Below, one piece after another: positions 1-12,131 of a stretch of 64,000 nt of DNA. The first letter of the stretch is position 1. Each line of letters opens with the position of its first letter. The notes below the pieces were generated by a model, which was given only the letters and a program-made list of their open reading frames with translations, did no database searches and was not told the DNA's origin. Source of the DNA: Batillaria attramentaria (Eukaryota; Mollusca; Gastropoda; Batillariidae). A program made the translations under genes and the position numbers. The stretch is from assembly GCA_018292915.2 (NCBI GenBank), contig JACVVK020000476.1, forward strand, positions 62,001 to 126,000, given 5' to 3'.

Positions 1-1876
1 ATTCTATGTTGTGATATGGTTTTACAATGGTTAGAACGAAGTTCAGCCGGATGATTTTGTTCTCTGTGTGTGTGTGTGTGTGTGTGTGTGTTCTGAATTT
101 AGATGCAGGTAGACGCTAGCACAATTTAAGTCACCGTGATTTGTAAAGTTGTCAGGGAAAAAAATTACGCTGTATCTGCGTCAGCCGCGTGTGTTTACTG
201 TTAGTTTACACTGCATGCACACGTACCACTTGAGGTCTTTTTTTTTTTCTTTTTTTTTTTTTGGACAAGAAAGCGAAAAAAAAAATGTTTGTTTTTCAAC
301 AGGAATACCAAAAGAAGTATTTCCCCGTTTATATTTGTCTGTTATTTGAACAATTCGGCGCAGAACACAATTGCATGCTTTTGTGATCGCTTTCCACTTT
401 CCGCCATGCTGTCACTATAGGGGCCAGATCTAGGATGCGCGCTAATGCGGGCAGACAACTCTTCGCGTTGTCCCGCTATATGTCTCTCTTACGACACTCT
501 CTGGAGCACAGAGTCTTTCAGTGGAAAGTACCTCTGTGCACAGTGGGGAAATGGCGCTCACTGCGCTACCGTGACGGGCCTAAATTGTCTCGGTGCTCTC
601 AAACACAAGGTCGCGCACTATGTCATCCTTGACCAGCTTTGAACCCAGAGGGATCCTCAGTGGCGCAAGTGATTAGCAGGCTGTCTTCAGAGTGAAAGTA
701 GGCGTGTTTCTGAATCAGAGACATACATAACCTGTCTCTGTCTGAATGGACAGATCTATTATTACATTCAGTCCTAGAGCACGGGTGTGTATGCTTTTGT
801 AATCGTCTCTTATTCCACCACAAGGCAGGTACGTGATCGTCTGCACCGTGCAATAATACTTGCCTGTAGAGTGCAACACCCTTGCCTGTCAGAGTGCAAC
901 CCCCTTGCCGTTTACTCACATCCTGTTGGATCAGTCTACCACGTAAACAGTGCCATCAAAGCGCAACAATAATTGTCCGCTGGCAAAGATTTTGCCCAAA
1001 CGAAAAGTGGTCGGATATTCAAGACTTCGTTTCAAATCGAATCATATGACACACAAGTCTCTGCTTTTCTAAAAAAAAATTCGCCATTTTTAAAAATGGC
1101 GCTGGGTGTAAGCAGTCACATTTTCACGCCCCGCCGAAAAGGGACTGCACTCTGGAGTCTACTCTTACGAGGGCAGGAGTGACGCGTCTTTCTGATTCCA
1201 AGGTCTTTGCATAATGTGTGTGTGTGTGTGTGTGTGTGTGTAGGGGGAGGGGGGGGGGTGCGTGCGTGCGCGCGCAAGCGCGCGTCTAAGGCGAGAGAGA
1301 GAGAGAGAGGGTCTCTTCTCCGATACCAGTAAGCAATCGTCTGTCAGTCAGGTCTGCGGGAAGTAACTCTGTCAAAGGGGAACGACTTTATTACAAGAAT
1401 TCATTCACCCATGTAGAACCTCGCATACGCCAACAAGTTGTGACGTCAACCAGCTAGGCGAGCTCACACGACCTCATGTGTTTGGGTTTTTGCAAGTGCA
1501 TAGAGGCACGATAAGGGTTTTCAGTACTTTCTTTATGTCAGCATGCTTGATGTCAGAGAGCTTGCGTTCCGGCGTGTGCGCGCGGGCTGCATACATGACA
1601 CAACGACTACGACTGTGACTACAGCAGGTCATTGAATGGAAACAACATATTGGGCTGGTGGCCATCTTGTTTTAAAATGAACTGCAACGATTGCCGTCAT
1701 AGGATTGGCTACTAGTCAACTGCTCCTAAGATTAAAAATAGCCCCTGCAAATAGCGACACATCGCGTTCATATACTGATTTTCGGGGTTGTTTCGTGAAC
1801 CTTTACATATTGTCAACTGAGAATAATGTATTGTATCGTGTAGATTCTGACTTTTCACTCAAAACTCTTCTTGCAG

Positions 1877-4242
1877 ATTGTGTTTGAAGCCAGAAAAGTA
1901 TCTACAGGACACTGCGGATTTACTGGTAATGAAAACTATAATGAAGTTGAAATTGACGACATTGAGTTTGCTGACAATGGATTAATGACAACCACGACAC
2001 CTTCGGTTCCTCCACAATCGGCAGCAACAACAGGTACCTCTCCATCTTCAATGACTGCACACACTCAGACAACACACACCAGATCGCTGTCCACAGAATC
2101 GTTCACTACGGCAGAACCAACGTTCCGAGCTTCTACAACTTCACTTACGAGTGGTAGAGTATCATTCTGGTCGTAGGTAAAAGCAGTCAACACTTTTTCC
2201 CTTGGAAATTCCTATTTGCTCAAATCGAACTAAATCGCTGGGAAGTCCCAAAGTTTTTCAAATAGCGACAATGATACCGATCGCTCAAATAGGCAATCGC
2301 ATGTACTTAACACTCGAAAAGTCGCAAGTTTCTTGTCCATTGCTGAAATATGTCTGTTATTAGTGAAATTCAATAGGCTGAATGGCGTAAGTGGTGATTA
2401 GTCTATATGCTATAAATTTCTACTAATTTTTCCTAACCCATGCAAGCTAGTGCAGCGGTGCTGTTTACTGCATTTTGTAACTACTTCTCGGATCGTAAAG
2501 AACATTCATCTTTGACCGCAGGACAAACCCAGATCCCACCGCAGACTGACGAGGCTGAAGATCACCTCAAAATCGGTCTGATAGCTGGCTTCGCTGGTGC
2601 TGCTGTTGTCGTCGTCGTCTGTATCGTCGTGCTGGTGCTGGTCCTCAGAAGGAGACAAGTCGAGAAGCCAAGAAAAACAATGTAAATTCCGTTAGTTGTA
2701 GCGAAGAAAAATCAAGGCATGTACCTCAATTACGTCAAGTAAAACTATTCGTTGTCAACGACTTTAGAATATAAGAAGAAAAAATCTGATTACCAGGGCT
2801 GCCTAATGGAAATGTTTTCTTTTTGCAGGGATATCCACGTGGCAGATGAAGGAACCTTTCCTGATGATGTCACAAGAGGTACGAACTTTGCATGCAGTTT
2901 ATATCATGAGATGTTGAACATTCGTGTTTTCAAAACTAAACTTCATGTATGATTTCCATCCCTGTATTATGGATGAGGTTCCACACCTGCATTACGGGTG
3001 ACGTACAATGCATGAAGCATCCCAGTCTTTCGGGTGAGTTAATTTCCATAACTATCATTGGCGAAGCTTCATCCCTGCATAATGGGTCAGATTTCATTCC
3101 AATGTCACGGGTGAGGTTCCATCCCCGTGTTATATTAAGGGCGAGAATCCAGTGTAATGGGCGAGGTTATAATTTCCAAGTATTTTATGGATGAGGCTCC
3201 ATCTGTATACAGTTGTTGAGGTTACGTTCCAGTATTACGGGTGGGGTTCCATCCCAGTATAATGGGTGATATTCCATTTAAGATTAGTGGGCGAAGTTCT
3301 TTCCGAGTATTTTATGGATGAGGTTTTATCTTTGTAGTACAGCTGACGTTGCATCCCAGTATTTAGGATGAGGTTCCACTACTACAGCATTATGGGTGAG
3401 GCCCGATCCATCGCCGTACTATGGGTGAGCTTCTATCCCAGGGTCATAGGCGAGGTTCTGTCCCAGTATTTTATGGATAAGGTTTCATCTTTGTATTATA
3501 GTTGACGTTGCATCCCAGTATTTAGGGTGAGGTTACATCACAGTATTATGGGTGAGGCTTCATCCCTGTACTACGGGTGAGCTTCCATCCTCGTGCTATA
3601 GGCGAGGTTCTGTCCCAGTATGGATGAGGTTCGATGACTGTTCGATGACTGAGTGAAGCTAGGAAAAGGTCAGCTCTAATCGCGTGCTACGACAAAAACG
3701 GCTGTATAACAGTTGAATACATGTACTTACACTGTTCATCAGGGCATCCAGGGCAACAGTCTACCACAACAGCCAGGAGGGAACCAATCGGAAACATGGC
3801 AGGAGATTACCAGGAGATAAGCGATGTCGACACTACGACTCATGGTCTCATTTCGGATCATGGCCACCAGGACAGGAGGAGAAAATCCCACACAGTACAG
3901 TATCACGCGGGCCTTGAGCGCGACAACCTGACAAACAGATCGGGCACAACTCGGCCCGTGGTGACGGCAAACGCAGCTCCAAGTGCAGGCGACTACGAGC
4001 AATTCACGGGTAGAGCCGAACCGAGTCACTACACAGCTCTAGATGCTCCTGCGGACGAAGCTCCTCGGGGTGCACCAGTGCCAGGCAACTACGAGCAGCT
4101 GACAACCAGACCCGAGTCAAGTCACTACACAGCTCTGGCAAACGACGCTTCTCAGGCTGGACCAAGTGGAGACAACTACGAACTGCTGTCAGCTAGACCC
4201 GAGTCAAGTCACTACACAGCTCTGGCTAGCACCAATCGCTAG
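1877..4242 (+). CDS. R1: MAM receptor with three ITAM-like units, 3' four exons only
   Basis: Visible coding exons are 1877-2153, 2522-2681, 2829-2878 and 3743-4242 (stop TAG 4240-4242), joined in phases 0 (entry), 1, 2 and 1 at GT-AG introns. The first encodes the end of a MAM domain (ending EIDDIEFAD) and a Thr/Ser-rich stalk. The second encodes a 25-residue uncharged membrane helix followed by RRR. The third is a 50-nt linker. The last is a 166-residue tail with YQEI and then three units, YEQF-x8-YTAL, YEQL-x8-YTAL and YELL-x8-YTAL. In known immune receptors such paired motifs, once phosphorylated by Src kinases, recruit Syk-type tandem SH2 proteins; that role here is inference. The gene is nearly identical to R2, so exons 1-4 should lie about 2.3-3.9 kb upstream of base 1. 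The SHYTAL halves also fit the ITIM pattern SxYxxL, so the sign of signalling is not certain. Confidence 0.75.
2950..3640. repeat. Degenerate minisatellite in R1 intron
   Basis: About 25-30 irregular copies of a roughly 25-30 bp unit with the core GGGTGAGGTTCCATCCCAGT fill most of the intron before the last exon of R1. The unit keeps offering GGTGAG, which looks like a splice donor. The same array is at 18089-18779. Confidence 0.85.
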
Positions 4243-4539
4243 AAGGCAAGAAGTAATCGATTGTCGGATAACGACACCCGGCTTTAACTTATAGTTCTGT
4301 CTGACTCGTTGCTGATTTCATTTCCGGCAGACACTGACTCTGTCCAAAGGACAACACAACTGTAGAGGGCTGACGCCAGCGCCACTCACCTGTGCTTCAT
4401 CATGCACAACCTATTTCACATCACATGTACTGTCCCACAAACCTCGTGAAGAAGTTCTTGAAAGATGTTCATGCATCAGTGTATGTTTTTGAGAGATGTA
4501 CATGTATCAATGAATGTGTGGTTTTTTTAACCCCCCCAA

Positions 4540-4644
<105 letters not shown>

Positions 4645-5720
4645 CCCCAAAACAGAACATTAGAAAAACCCAAAGAAACACACACAACAACAACAACAAC
4701 AACACCCCCAAAAAATGAAAAATAAAATGATAATGATAAGTGAAGCGGTGGTGACTGCCAGCAGGAAGGCACAAAGAAAGGTAACAAGGAAAATTCAAAC
4801 AGCCAGCGTTTGGGTAGAAGCGTTCTTTAGGAACACTTTGAGTGACACCAGTCGTCAGAAGGCAGCAAAAAGCAAGCGCTGACCATGTCCGCTGTAAACC
4901 CGGGCCCTGCATGTCTGATTAATGTTAATGCTCCAGTATTTGCTTCTCCCCATGTAAGTTGTATTTTACACTTCTCTGTTGTTCAGGTTTGTTTCGATGA
5001 TAAATCCCATTGTTGTCATCTTGAACATGTACACACTCTTGGCTTGATGTATCCTTTTCTAAAATCAAAACCATACAAAATCCAAAACAGAACACTGCTC
5101 CGGACAAAGTTCTTCATTCCCCACGAAAGATTGTACATGCATGTATAGAAATGTGATATCATCACTCGCCAGTCTACATCTCACTTGGATTACTCTCTTT
5201 TCGCTAAAGCAAAGGCATGCAGAGTTACTCATTACCTCCCCTGGACCGCCAATGGTGACGTAGCTGATTCGAATTGCGTGTAAGTATTGTTAGCTGATAA
5301 TTAAATAATTAAATGCTTTATAAACATACTTATGGTCCTTCCAAATTTTTTTCGTACACCGCTTTAAGATTTCTACTTTTTCTATTGTTGTTTAATTGTC
5401 TTTGATAATTATTCAACGTTTACGTCTTTAATTTTGAAGTTTTACACGTGAATTTGAAAACAATAGTGTTTATGTTTCCAGGAGAAAAATTACTGAAATG
5501 AATAATTACTCTCCTATCCTTGAGCCATGTGAATCATAAAGACTGGTACGCTAGTTCATGCTGTACCGAATTCATTTGACTGGCATGAAAACAATGAAAA
5601 TAAGACGAAAAAAAAAAAAAACCCTGACAGGGGATATTAAAAAGAAGAATAAATAAATAAATGAATAAGTAATGTAAATGATACCGGCTGCAGGAAGATA
5701 TATGTACACGTTCCTGATTG

Positions 5721-6362
5721 CAGGGCTGCCACTTTCTGAGAGACAAAAAGCCTGAAAATTGACCCTCAAAATCTGAATGGAAGGAAAGCCAAACTACAGG
5801 GAGCCAGTGGAAGGAAGAAAGGACTTTGCCCGAAAAATGTGAAAAGCGGGGGGGGGGGGGGGGGGGGGGGGGAGGGGGGGGGGAGGGGGGGGGGGGGGGT
5901 TGGCGGCGGTCAGGGTCTGTGCTGATAGACACAGACTCGCGAGGTTTTTGGCCGGAAAAGCAGGAAAACGACTTTGCCTGAAGAAAGTGAAAAGCGGGGG
6001 GGGGGGGGGGGGGCGGCAGTGGTCGGGTGCTGTGCTGATAGGCACAGACTCGCGAGGTTTTTGGCCGGAAAAGAAGCAGGAAAACGACTTTGCCCGGAAA
6101 AAGCCGGAAACCTCTTCACAGCCGGTTCAAAAAGCACGAAATCCTGCCACAGCAGGAAGAGTGGCAGCCCTGAATATGACAATATGAGGCGCAAAATGCA
6201 CCTTACCCGGGAAGGCCGACGGTCCAGCGATAGACACAGACTCGCGATTATTTCGCCGAAAAAGCCGGAAAAACCGGAAACGGCTTTAAAAAGCCGGAAA
6301 GCTCTTCACAGCCGGTTCAAAAAGCCGGAAATCAGGCCACAGGAGGAAGAGTGGCAGCCCTG
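5721..6362. mobile_element. Non-autonomous TIR element (MITE), present only in duplication copy 1
   Basis: The element begins CAGGGCTGCCACT and ends with the inverse AGTGGCAGCCCTG. It is flanked by TGATTG on both sides (5715-5720 and 6363-6368). The other duplication copy has a single uninterrupted TGATTG at the matching site (near 20842), so insertion came after the duplication. Inside are about three repeats of a roughly 115-bp unit (GGCCGGAAAAGCAGGAAAAC, then a G run, then an ACAGACTCGCGAG block). A second internal copy of the end sequence lies near 6160-6174. The CAGGG end suggests hAT-like ancestry, but the apparent 6-bp target duplication is shorter than the usual 8 bp. Confidence 0.8.
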
Positions 6363-6922
6363 TGATTGTAACAAGTTGTTGACTTAATTAAGCTACAGTA
6401 AGAGTATCCAGGCATAACAAACGCAGTTTCCGTAATATACGACCCTGTCCGTATGCGCTGAATATTTCCAGGCGTTAAGAAACGTCTTACCTGTTGGACA
6501 CAGACTCGCAAAGGCAGCCTGGCTTTCGACAGCATTATTATACTATTATTTGTATCATAGTGGATAGCTTCTTGTTTGTGGGTGTAAGTAAATCACTGTA
6601 CTCTGAATCTGATTATGACGTTATTTCATAAGTGCCTTTTTGTACAAAGTGTTATTAATTATTCAATATGTGCCATAGTTTTTAAAGTATGTCATTTACT
6701 GTCTGAAGATAATACAGTCTTACCCCCCCCCCCCCCACCCCATTGTTTTCTACGAGCTTTTAAAGGCTGTTATGTGCCAAGTGTATTTGTAATTCAGTCA
6801 GTATTACTTGCTGGAAAGACTTATGATGTAACCATCTCTGGCTTTTTGAATTTAACGTCATGAGGTGAGCCAAAGGTGTATGCCCATGTTCATCCCCCCT
6901 CCACCCCCCCCCCCCCCCCCCG

Positions 6923-6977
<55 letters not shown>

Positions 6978-8663
6978 GCATGTTACAAATGTGTTGATTA
7001 GCCAGTGTGCCCCGTGTTATCACTGTGCTCTTGAAGCTTGCATGTCACACAGACAGTGACAGGAAATTCATCTTGAACTTCATCCTGGTCGCGTGAGACT
7101 GCGGGACCGTGTTTTGTAAGTGATTCAAATCCGGAGTTTATTTGTGTCCTGCTGACGCTAGACTTCCGCCTTCCTTCATCTGATTTGATGAGACAACCTG
7201 AAAGAAAAGCAGTCGACTTGTAAACCGCTCTTCTGCCTGTGATTCTATACTCACAAATCGTTCTCAGCCCTTCTGGTACCTAATAATAATAATAATAATT
7301 ATAATAAGCTCATTAATATAGGCACTTTATCCCAAATATTTGGCTCAAAGCGCCGCGAGCTAAACCCAACACGCGCGCTCACGTGAATCACACGCATTCT
7401 CTCACACACTGGACAGGAACACATTACAGTCACATGGCGCGAAGGGCCAGCTCAGCAATTTAAGTTTCGGAATTTTTAGAATTGCATTTAGTTTTGAATT
7501 TTGTGGGCTGGACATTTCCAAAGCAACATCATACCACTTTGACACCTGCACATAGAGAGCATCTCCCACCCTGCCAATGAGCCAACAGAAGGCTTCAGGC
7601 GATGCGAGTATCGAGTGGTCAGTTAGTGCGAGAGGCAACCGCTGAGAAGTATTTGAATTTTTGCTGGTACTGTACAGCCTGCGTACAGCAGCGTATTGCA
7701 TTCAAAGCTCAACCGTCCATTAAGATTTCAAGCGCTTATTTGCACTCACACGCACAACTGTTCAAAATCATAATTATGTGAAGACCGGTAATCTTGGAAT
7801 ATGAGCGTATGTGTTCTAATCAGCTGACGATTACATGTCAATAGACATCTGTAAGCCGTGTACTCTGCCAGTTGTGTTGCTTCAATGCAAAATAAAGAAA
7901 TAATTCGTGTCAGTCTGTTTGTTGAATATAAACACTGCATGCGATGATATCCGCTGTTTGCAAGTAGGCGTACCACTTCACAAAATTTGCTTCCTCGTGG
8001 TGTCGTGGTCTCAGTCCTATCCAAAAGCTGTTGCGCTGTGACTCGACTTGTCCACAACAATTAAGGAGGTAAGATCCTGTGTTATTTAACATTATATCAT
8101 CATCAGTTGTACGTTAAATCAATTCTTAAGCATTTTAAAACATCCCTCTGAACTTGTAAGTATTATTCAGTACCTCTGAACAAGCTGTTTTGCATATGTC
8201 ATCCACCAATTTTAAACGCCGTTCCATCGATCTTCCTTGTCACAATGCCATTCTGTCGGCTGAGTATAGCAACAATGAGCACCAAGTTGAGGTGACTGAG
8301 ACTGTAAAGAGAATAGCTAATCCGTCATAGACATACCACGGATCGGAACTGATCTCGGTCGGGTCTATGTATGGAGAGAGAGAGACTCAAGAAGTTTAAT
8401 GTGCAGGCATTTTTGCCCATTCACATGTGGGGGGGGGGGGGGGGGGATTACAGTAACATCTGGTAGCAAAATCATGTGAAATGTACAAAACAGTTCAGGA
8501 CAAGTGCTTGGATACCAACGCACTTGAAAATTATCTAATGAAAGTTATTTTAGTGCACAATGTAAGGCCATATTATAGCGTACAGTGTCTTACTCTCCTG
8601 CAGTCACAATCTGTCAAAAACTATCAGGCCTCCCTAACCATCAGCCTAAAAATTATCGCACCA

Positions 8664-9824
8664 TTAGTGCACAAACAACCAGGTCTTTTTCAAGGTCTTT
8701 ACATATAGTTCTGAAAACGGTGCTGTGTCAACCGGCGCCCACCTGAGGATGCAGTTCATCGTGTCTCGTTCAAACTCTGTCAATCGCCAGGCTTTTTGCT
8801 TCAAAAACCAGTGGCGTTCTTTTGTCAATAAGTCAAAGGTCATCACAATATCATCACTATCACAGAGAAGTCTTTCCCTGTTCAAACGTGTGTCAAGCAC
8901 CACTTTCTGGAACTTTGAATTTCCTCTCTCGTCGCGCAGCAAAGATTGTCGGGAATGATCAGTAATTTCACTAACACGGTCTTTAACCTCAAAAATGTCA
9001 AATCCACCTTCAACTGCAAGCTCTTCGATGTAATTTGCTTCACTATCGCTGTCTCCGAAATCCTCAGCATCTGTAGGCGACAAACAGCACGCACCATCTT
9101 CCATGTTTACATCGCTTGACACAGTCTCCGCTACACGCGTGTCGCCATCCGCCTCGGCTTGACCCAGTTCTGTGTCACAGTGTGACAACACGCGTGCTGC
9201 ACGAGCTGAATGCTGCGTGTCAGGTGTACTACACTGTGTACTTGCTTGTCTGTTGACTGTCACTGTCTGGGTCGTTACTTCTGTGTCTGGGGTTGTAATA
9301 AAAAGATCACACACATAGACATCTTCTTCACTTGCCTGCACGCGGTGGGAATCCTCAATGTCCTCCATAATTATTTCGTCTTTTCTTCTGTCCGTTTCGT
9401 TGTTGTTTACGTTCTTCTTCTTGTGCCCGCTGTTGTTGTTGCTGTTGTCATCGCTTGTGGTGGTTTTAACGAGCGTAGAACCCTCAGGAAATGTTGAAGT
9501 CTGGTTCTGGGCGGTTTGTTGTCTTGCACGTCGTTGCTGGGCTCTCTGTTTATCCCTGCGAAGCTGGGCTGGGGCCTTCTTTTTCCAGTGACCGGTCTGC
9601 ACAGGTAGTAATGGCGGCGTGACCTCGCTGTGACAAGGGCTCAGTCTGAGGACAACCACTGACTGACCATCTTCCCCCGTCACTTTCCACGAACTAACAT
9701 GATAGTTCGTCAGTAGGGTGGCCAGGATACTTTCCACAGTTGCTGGTAATCCAACAGCTGACATTGTGGTACAATAAACAGCTTTTTTACGCTTCGGCTC
9801 GAGAGCAGTAAAGTCAAACAGCAT
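8664..9824 (-). CDS. Intronless 386-codon ORF, probably repeat-associated, function unknown
   Basis: This is a single uninterrupted reading frame, much longer than expected by chance here. Residues ~20-75 look like a small folded N-terminal region (WKVTGEDGQSVVVLRLSP). It is followed by a strongly basic stretch (~85-110, KKKAPAQLRRDKQRAQQRRA), a low-complexity Asn/Lys/Ser linker, an acidic Ser/Asp/Glu-rich middle and a C-terminal region rich in charged residues. A similar order (short strand-rich segment, then a K/R-rich segment) recurs, as I recall, in anonymous multicopy ORFs of invertebrate genomes, so I suspect a mobile-element ORF or a domesticated one. There is no zinc knuckle, reverse transcriptase or transposase motif. 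It lies just beyond the duplication breakpoint and is absent from copy 2. A second in-frame Met about 20 residues in could be the true start. Confidence 0.5.
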   Translation of the reverse strand: MLFDFTALEPKRKKAVYCTTMSAVGLPATVESILATLLTNYHVSSWKVTGEDGQSVVVLRLSPCHSEVTPPLLPVQTGHWKKKAPAQLRRDKQRAQQRRARQQTAQNQTSTFPEGSTLVKTTTSDDNSNNNSGHKKKNVNNNETDRRKDEIIMEDIEDSHRVQASEEDVYVCDLFITTPDTEVTTQTVTVNRQASTQCSTPDTQHSARAARVLSHCDTELGQAEADGDTRVAETVSSDVNMEDGACCLSPTDAEDFGDSDSEANYIEELAVEGGFDIFEVKDRVSEITDHSRQSLLRDERGNSKFQKVVLDTRLNRERLLCDSDDIVMTFDLLTKERHWFLKQKAWRLTEFERDTMNCILRWAPVDTAPFSELYVKTLKKTWLFVH

Positions 9825-10033
9825 TAAATTACCACGTGGGCCGCCGCCAGATCCCGAGAGAGAGAGAGAGAGAGAAATCCTTCACGCCGAACATTTTCAG
9901 AAAAAAAAAAAATCCTTAAAATCAAAACAATAACCTGCCAAGGTTATCCATGCTAACACGGATTAGAGAAGTTTTCCTCGTCACGGCGGTAGTTCCGCCG
10001 CGTGCCGGCCAGCAAACGTCACTGAGTGAGACC

Positions 10034-10069
<36 letters not shown>

Positions 10070-10078
<9 letters not shown>

Positions 10079-10215
10079 CGAACGAACTTTATTTTCCAAC
10101 GGAAGTGATTTAACCAAACAATGATTATTTTTCAATCAGCCGTTGCTACAAAAACAAAAGACTACAATGGCAAGATTAAAGGAAAATACAAAAAATCCCA
10201 ATGGCAAAATAAAGA
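10070..10215 (-). mobile_element. Dispersed repeat with (GTTC)n tail
   Basis: The unit CTTTATTTTCCAACGGAAGT followed by TTTAACCAA...GCCGTTGCTAC next to (GAAC)n recurs in inverse orientation at 25968-26057 (there as GTAGCAACGGC ... CTTCCGTTGGAAAATAAAG then (GTTC)n). A more diverged copy is near 51115-51215. The simple-repeat tail after an AAATAAAG suggests a short retroposon read on the minus strand here. Confidence 0.6.
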
Positions 10216-10229
10216 AAAAAAATACTCGA

Positions 10230-10249
10230 AAGAGAGAGAGAGAGAGAGA

Positions 10250-10344
<95 letters not shown>

Positions 10345-10350
10345 GCGCGC
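10230..10350. repeat. (GA)n(CA)n(CG)n compound microsatellite
   Basis: Runs of GA, then CA for about 80 bp, then CG for about 22 bp, without interruption. Such alternating purine-pyrimidine DNA can form Z-DNA. Confidence 0.95.
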
Positions 10351-10563
10351 GTAGAGTGGGCGGGACACTTGAAGATACGCCTCGTTTTACTTAATCGACG
10401 TAAAATGACCTTTACGTTTGATGATTTAGGTCAACCGTCATACTCACTGACTGCTGCGTTCGTGTTGTACTTTTCTATCAAGTTTGAATAAGAAGGTAAG
10501 GATCTGTCTTTGTTTAGAGCATAATTATAATCATCAATTGACCGAAGAAAATGTGTTCAAAAA

Positions 10564-10745
10564 GAGGGGAGCCGGGATAGCCGAATGATAGAGCGTTGGA
10601 CTCTCAATGCTCGGGTCGTGAGTTCGAATGCCAGCTGGGGCCAAATATTTGTACTTTTGGCCTTTTTCTCGTTGCCCCGTCTTTGATATCACCCTTACGA
10701 GCCGGAAATGGGCGTTAAACTCCCAAACACCCATCCCCACCCACC
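10564..10745 (+). mobile_element. tRNA-derived SINE, plus orientation
   Basis: A tRNA-like head has an A-box-like TAGCCGAATGATAGAGCG and a B-box-like GGGTCGTGAGTTCGAA. It is followed by the family body (CTCGTTGCCCCGTCTTTGAT, ATCACCC) and a tail ending TTAAACTCCCAAACACCC. Eight or more relatives occur in the window. The acceptor-stem ends do not pair, so it is not a functional tRNA. Confidence 0.85.
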
Positions 10746-11075
10746 CGTGTTCAAGAAAAGTCGCTTAGAACAATCCACTTCAGTCATGTTTGATATTCTG
10801 TTGTATGTACATTAATCACACTACGACCTGCCAGTCAGCCGAGTATAGACACAGTGAATAGCACGTTAAGCGGACTGAAACTGGATTTTTGAAGGTTCCT
10901 CAATGCATGGTTCATTAAACAAAGAAGCACATTACATTTAATATTTGACTTTCGTGCGCGCATGCGTACTGTGAAAGCTTCTAATTGAGCACACATCTAG
11001 ACGTAACAGGGCGTGTGAAGAGGAAGGAGAGGAGCAACAACAAACACACGTAAAAAGGTGCGTGTGAGCGTGCGT

Positions 11076-11081
11076 GCGTGC

Positions 11082-11170
<89 letters not shown>
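11076..11170. repeat. (TG)n tract upstream of the R2 start codon
   Basis: About 80 bp of TG preceded by (TGCG)n. Homology between the R2 and R3 loci begins inside this tract (R3 equivalent 35618-35709), so it marks a recombination or duplication boundary. It lies about 45 nt upstream of a conserved putative 3' splice site. Confidence 0.93.
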
Positions 11171-11172
<2 letters not shown>

Positions 11173-12095
11173 GCGCGAGCGTGTTAATACGCTTATAAAG
11201 ACTCGTTCTTTTCCAGAGCCTCCAACTTCAAGCAAGACAGTGACTGCCTGCCCATCACCTTACGACAATGCAATATTTCCTACCAGCGACCCAGTGTGTG
11301 GTTCTGACCATCTTTTTCCTGTGCACGAGTGTAATAAGTGATAACAAGTAAGGCCCCCAGACATCTCTCTAAGTCTCATTTCCGTGCCTCCTGCGGTTTT
11401 TTTTTCTGCGCGAATTAAATGATCAACTGCCCAAGTACGGCGATATCTAAATGACCAGTGATATGAGAATGTACTACGAATATATAATATAAATTACAGT
11501 GTTGATTTCTTGTACGAAAGTGTTGGTGTGCATGTTTGAAGGAGAAATGGGGGTGGGGAGGATGTCAGGGTGTGAATTTGATAAATGTAATGTCTCCAAG
11601 TATAAGTGAAAGTCTACGTTCAGCAATGCGTGATTGCATGCAAGTGAACACAACCACAACGCTTACATGATACTGTGACATGTGTATCTAATGCAACCCG
11701 TGATGTTTTCATTTATCACAGGTGTGCCTTCACATTTGGTGACTCATACGAAAGTGGTAAGAATAATTTTTGCTTGTGAACAAAAGGTCAAGAGTGGGTC
11801 CAAATAAAACACGTCTGGTAAAATCCTGGCAGTCCGTCACTCCGAGTTGAATTCATGAGCGGTACTGTAGCTGACGCTTAGTTTACGCTTTTCTTCGTCC
11901 TTCTAGACAAAATCTGTTGCCCATCACAGGTGATTTATTTCCACGGCGACCAGTTTCCCCATGGAAGTTAAAGAAAACTGTTTCACGAGAAGGGGACGTT
12001 GCTGTGCTTTAGTGTTTAGGGTGCTATTAGTCCCTTAATTAAGAACATTAGTCACAACTCTTTGCGCCCTGTCATTTGAAAGTAAATATATTATG

Positions 12096-12131
<36 letters not shown>

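Larger units (their letters stand above)
9825..11267. other. Region between the minus-strand ORF and R2
   Basis: Contains GA tracts, a dispersed repeat (10070-10215), a long (CA)n(CG)n tract, a SINE (10564-10745) and the (TG)n tract 11076-11170. The pyrimidine run with TTTTCCAG at 11208-11215 matches the acceptor of the R3 5' UTR exon, so R2 probably also has an upstream non-coding exon, which I could not locate. Confidence 0.5.

Noticed and set aside
435..919. Short ORFs conserved between 435-919 and 15565-16049
   Set aside because: Their identity follows from the recent segmental duplication, silent and coding positions alike; several frames are open and none resembles a known domain.
2752..3194. 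ORFs in the R1 intron around the small exon 7
   Set aside because: Only 2829-2878 fits phase and splice signals; the longer ORFs run into minisatellite DNA.
10570..10640. tRNA-like heads of the main SINE family (also 22865, 25740, 45070, 52085)
   Set aside because: They are repeated with the same downstream body and tail, and lack pairing acceptor stems; they are SINE promoters and not tRNA genes.
11194..11200. TATAAAG upstream of the R2 start codon
   Set aside because: The R3 locus has TATCTGG at the same place, and both have a strong acceptor (TTTTCCAG) just after it, so this is more likely intron end than promoter.
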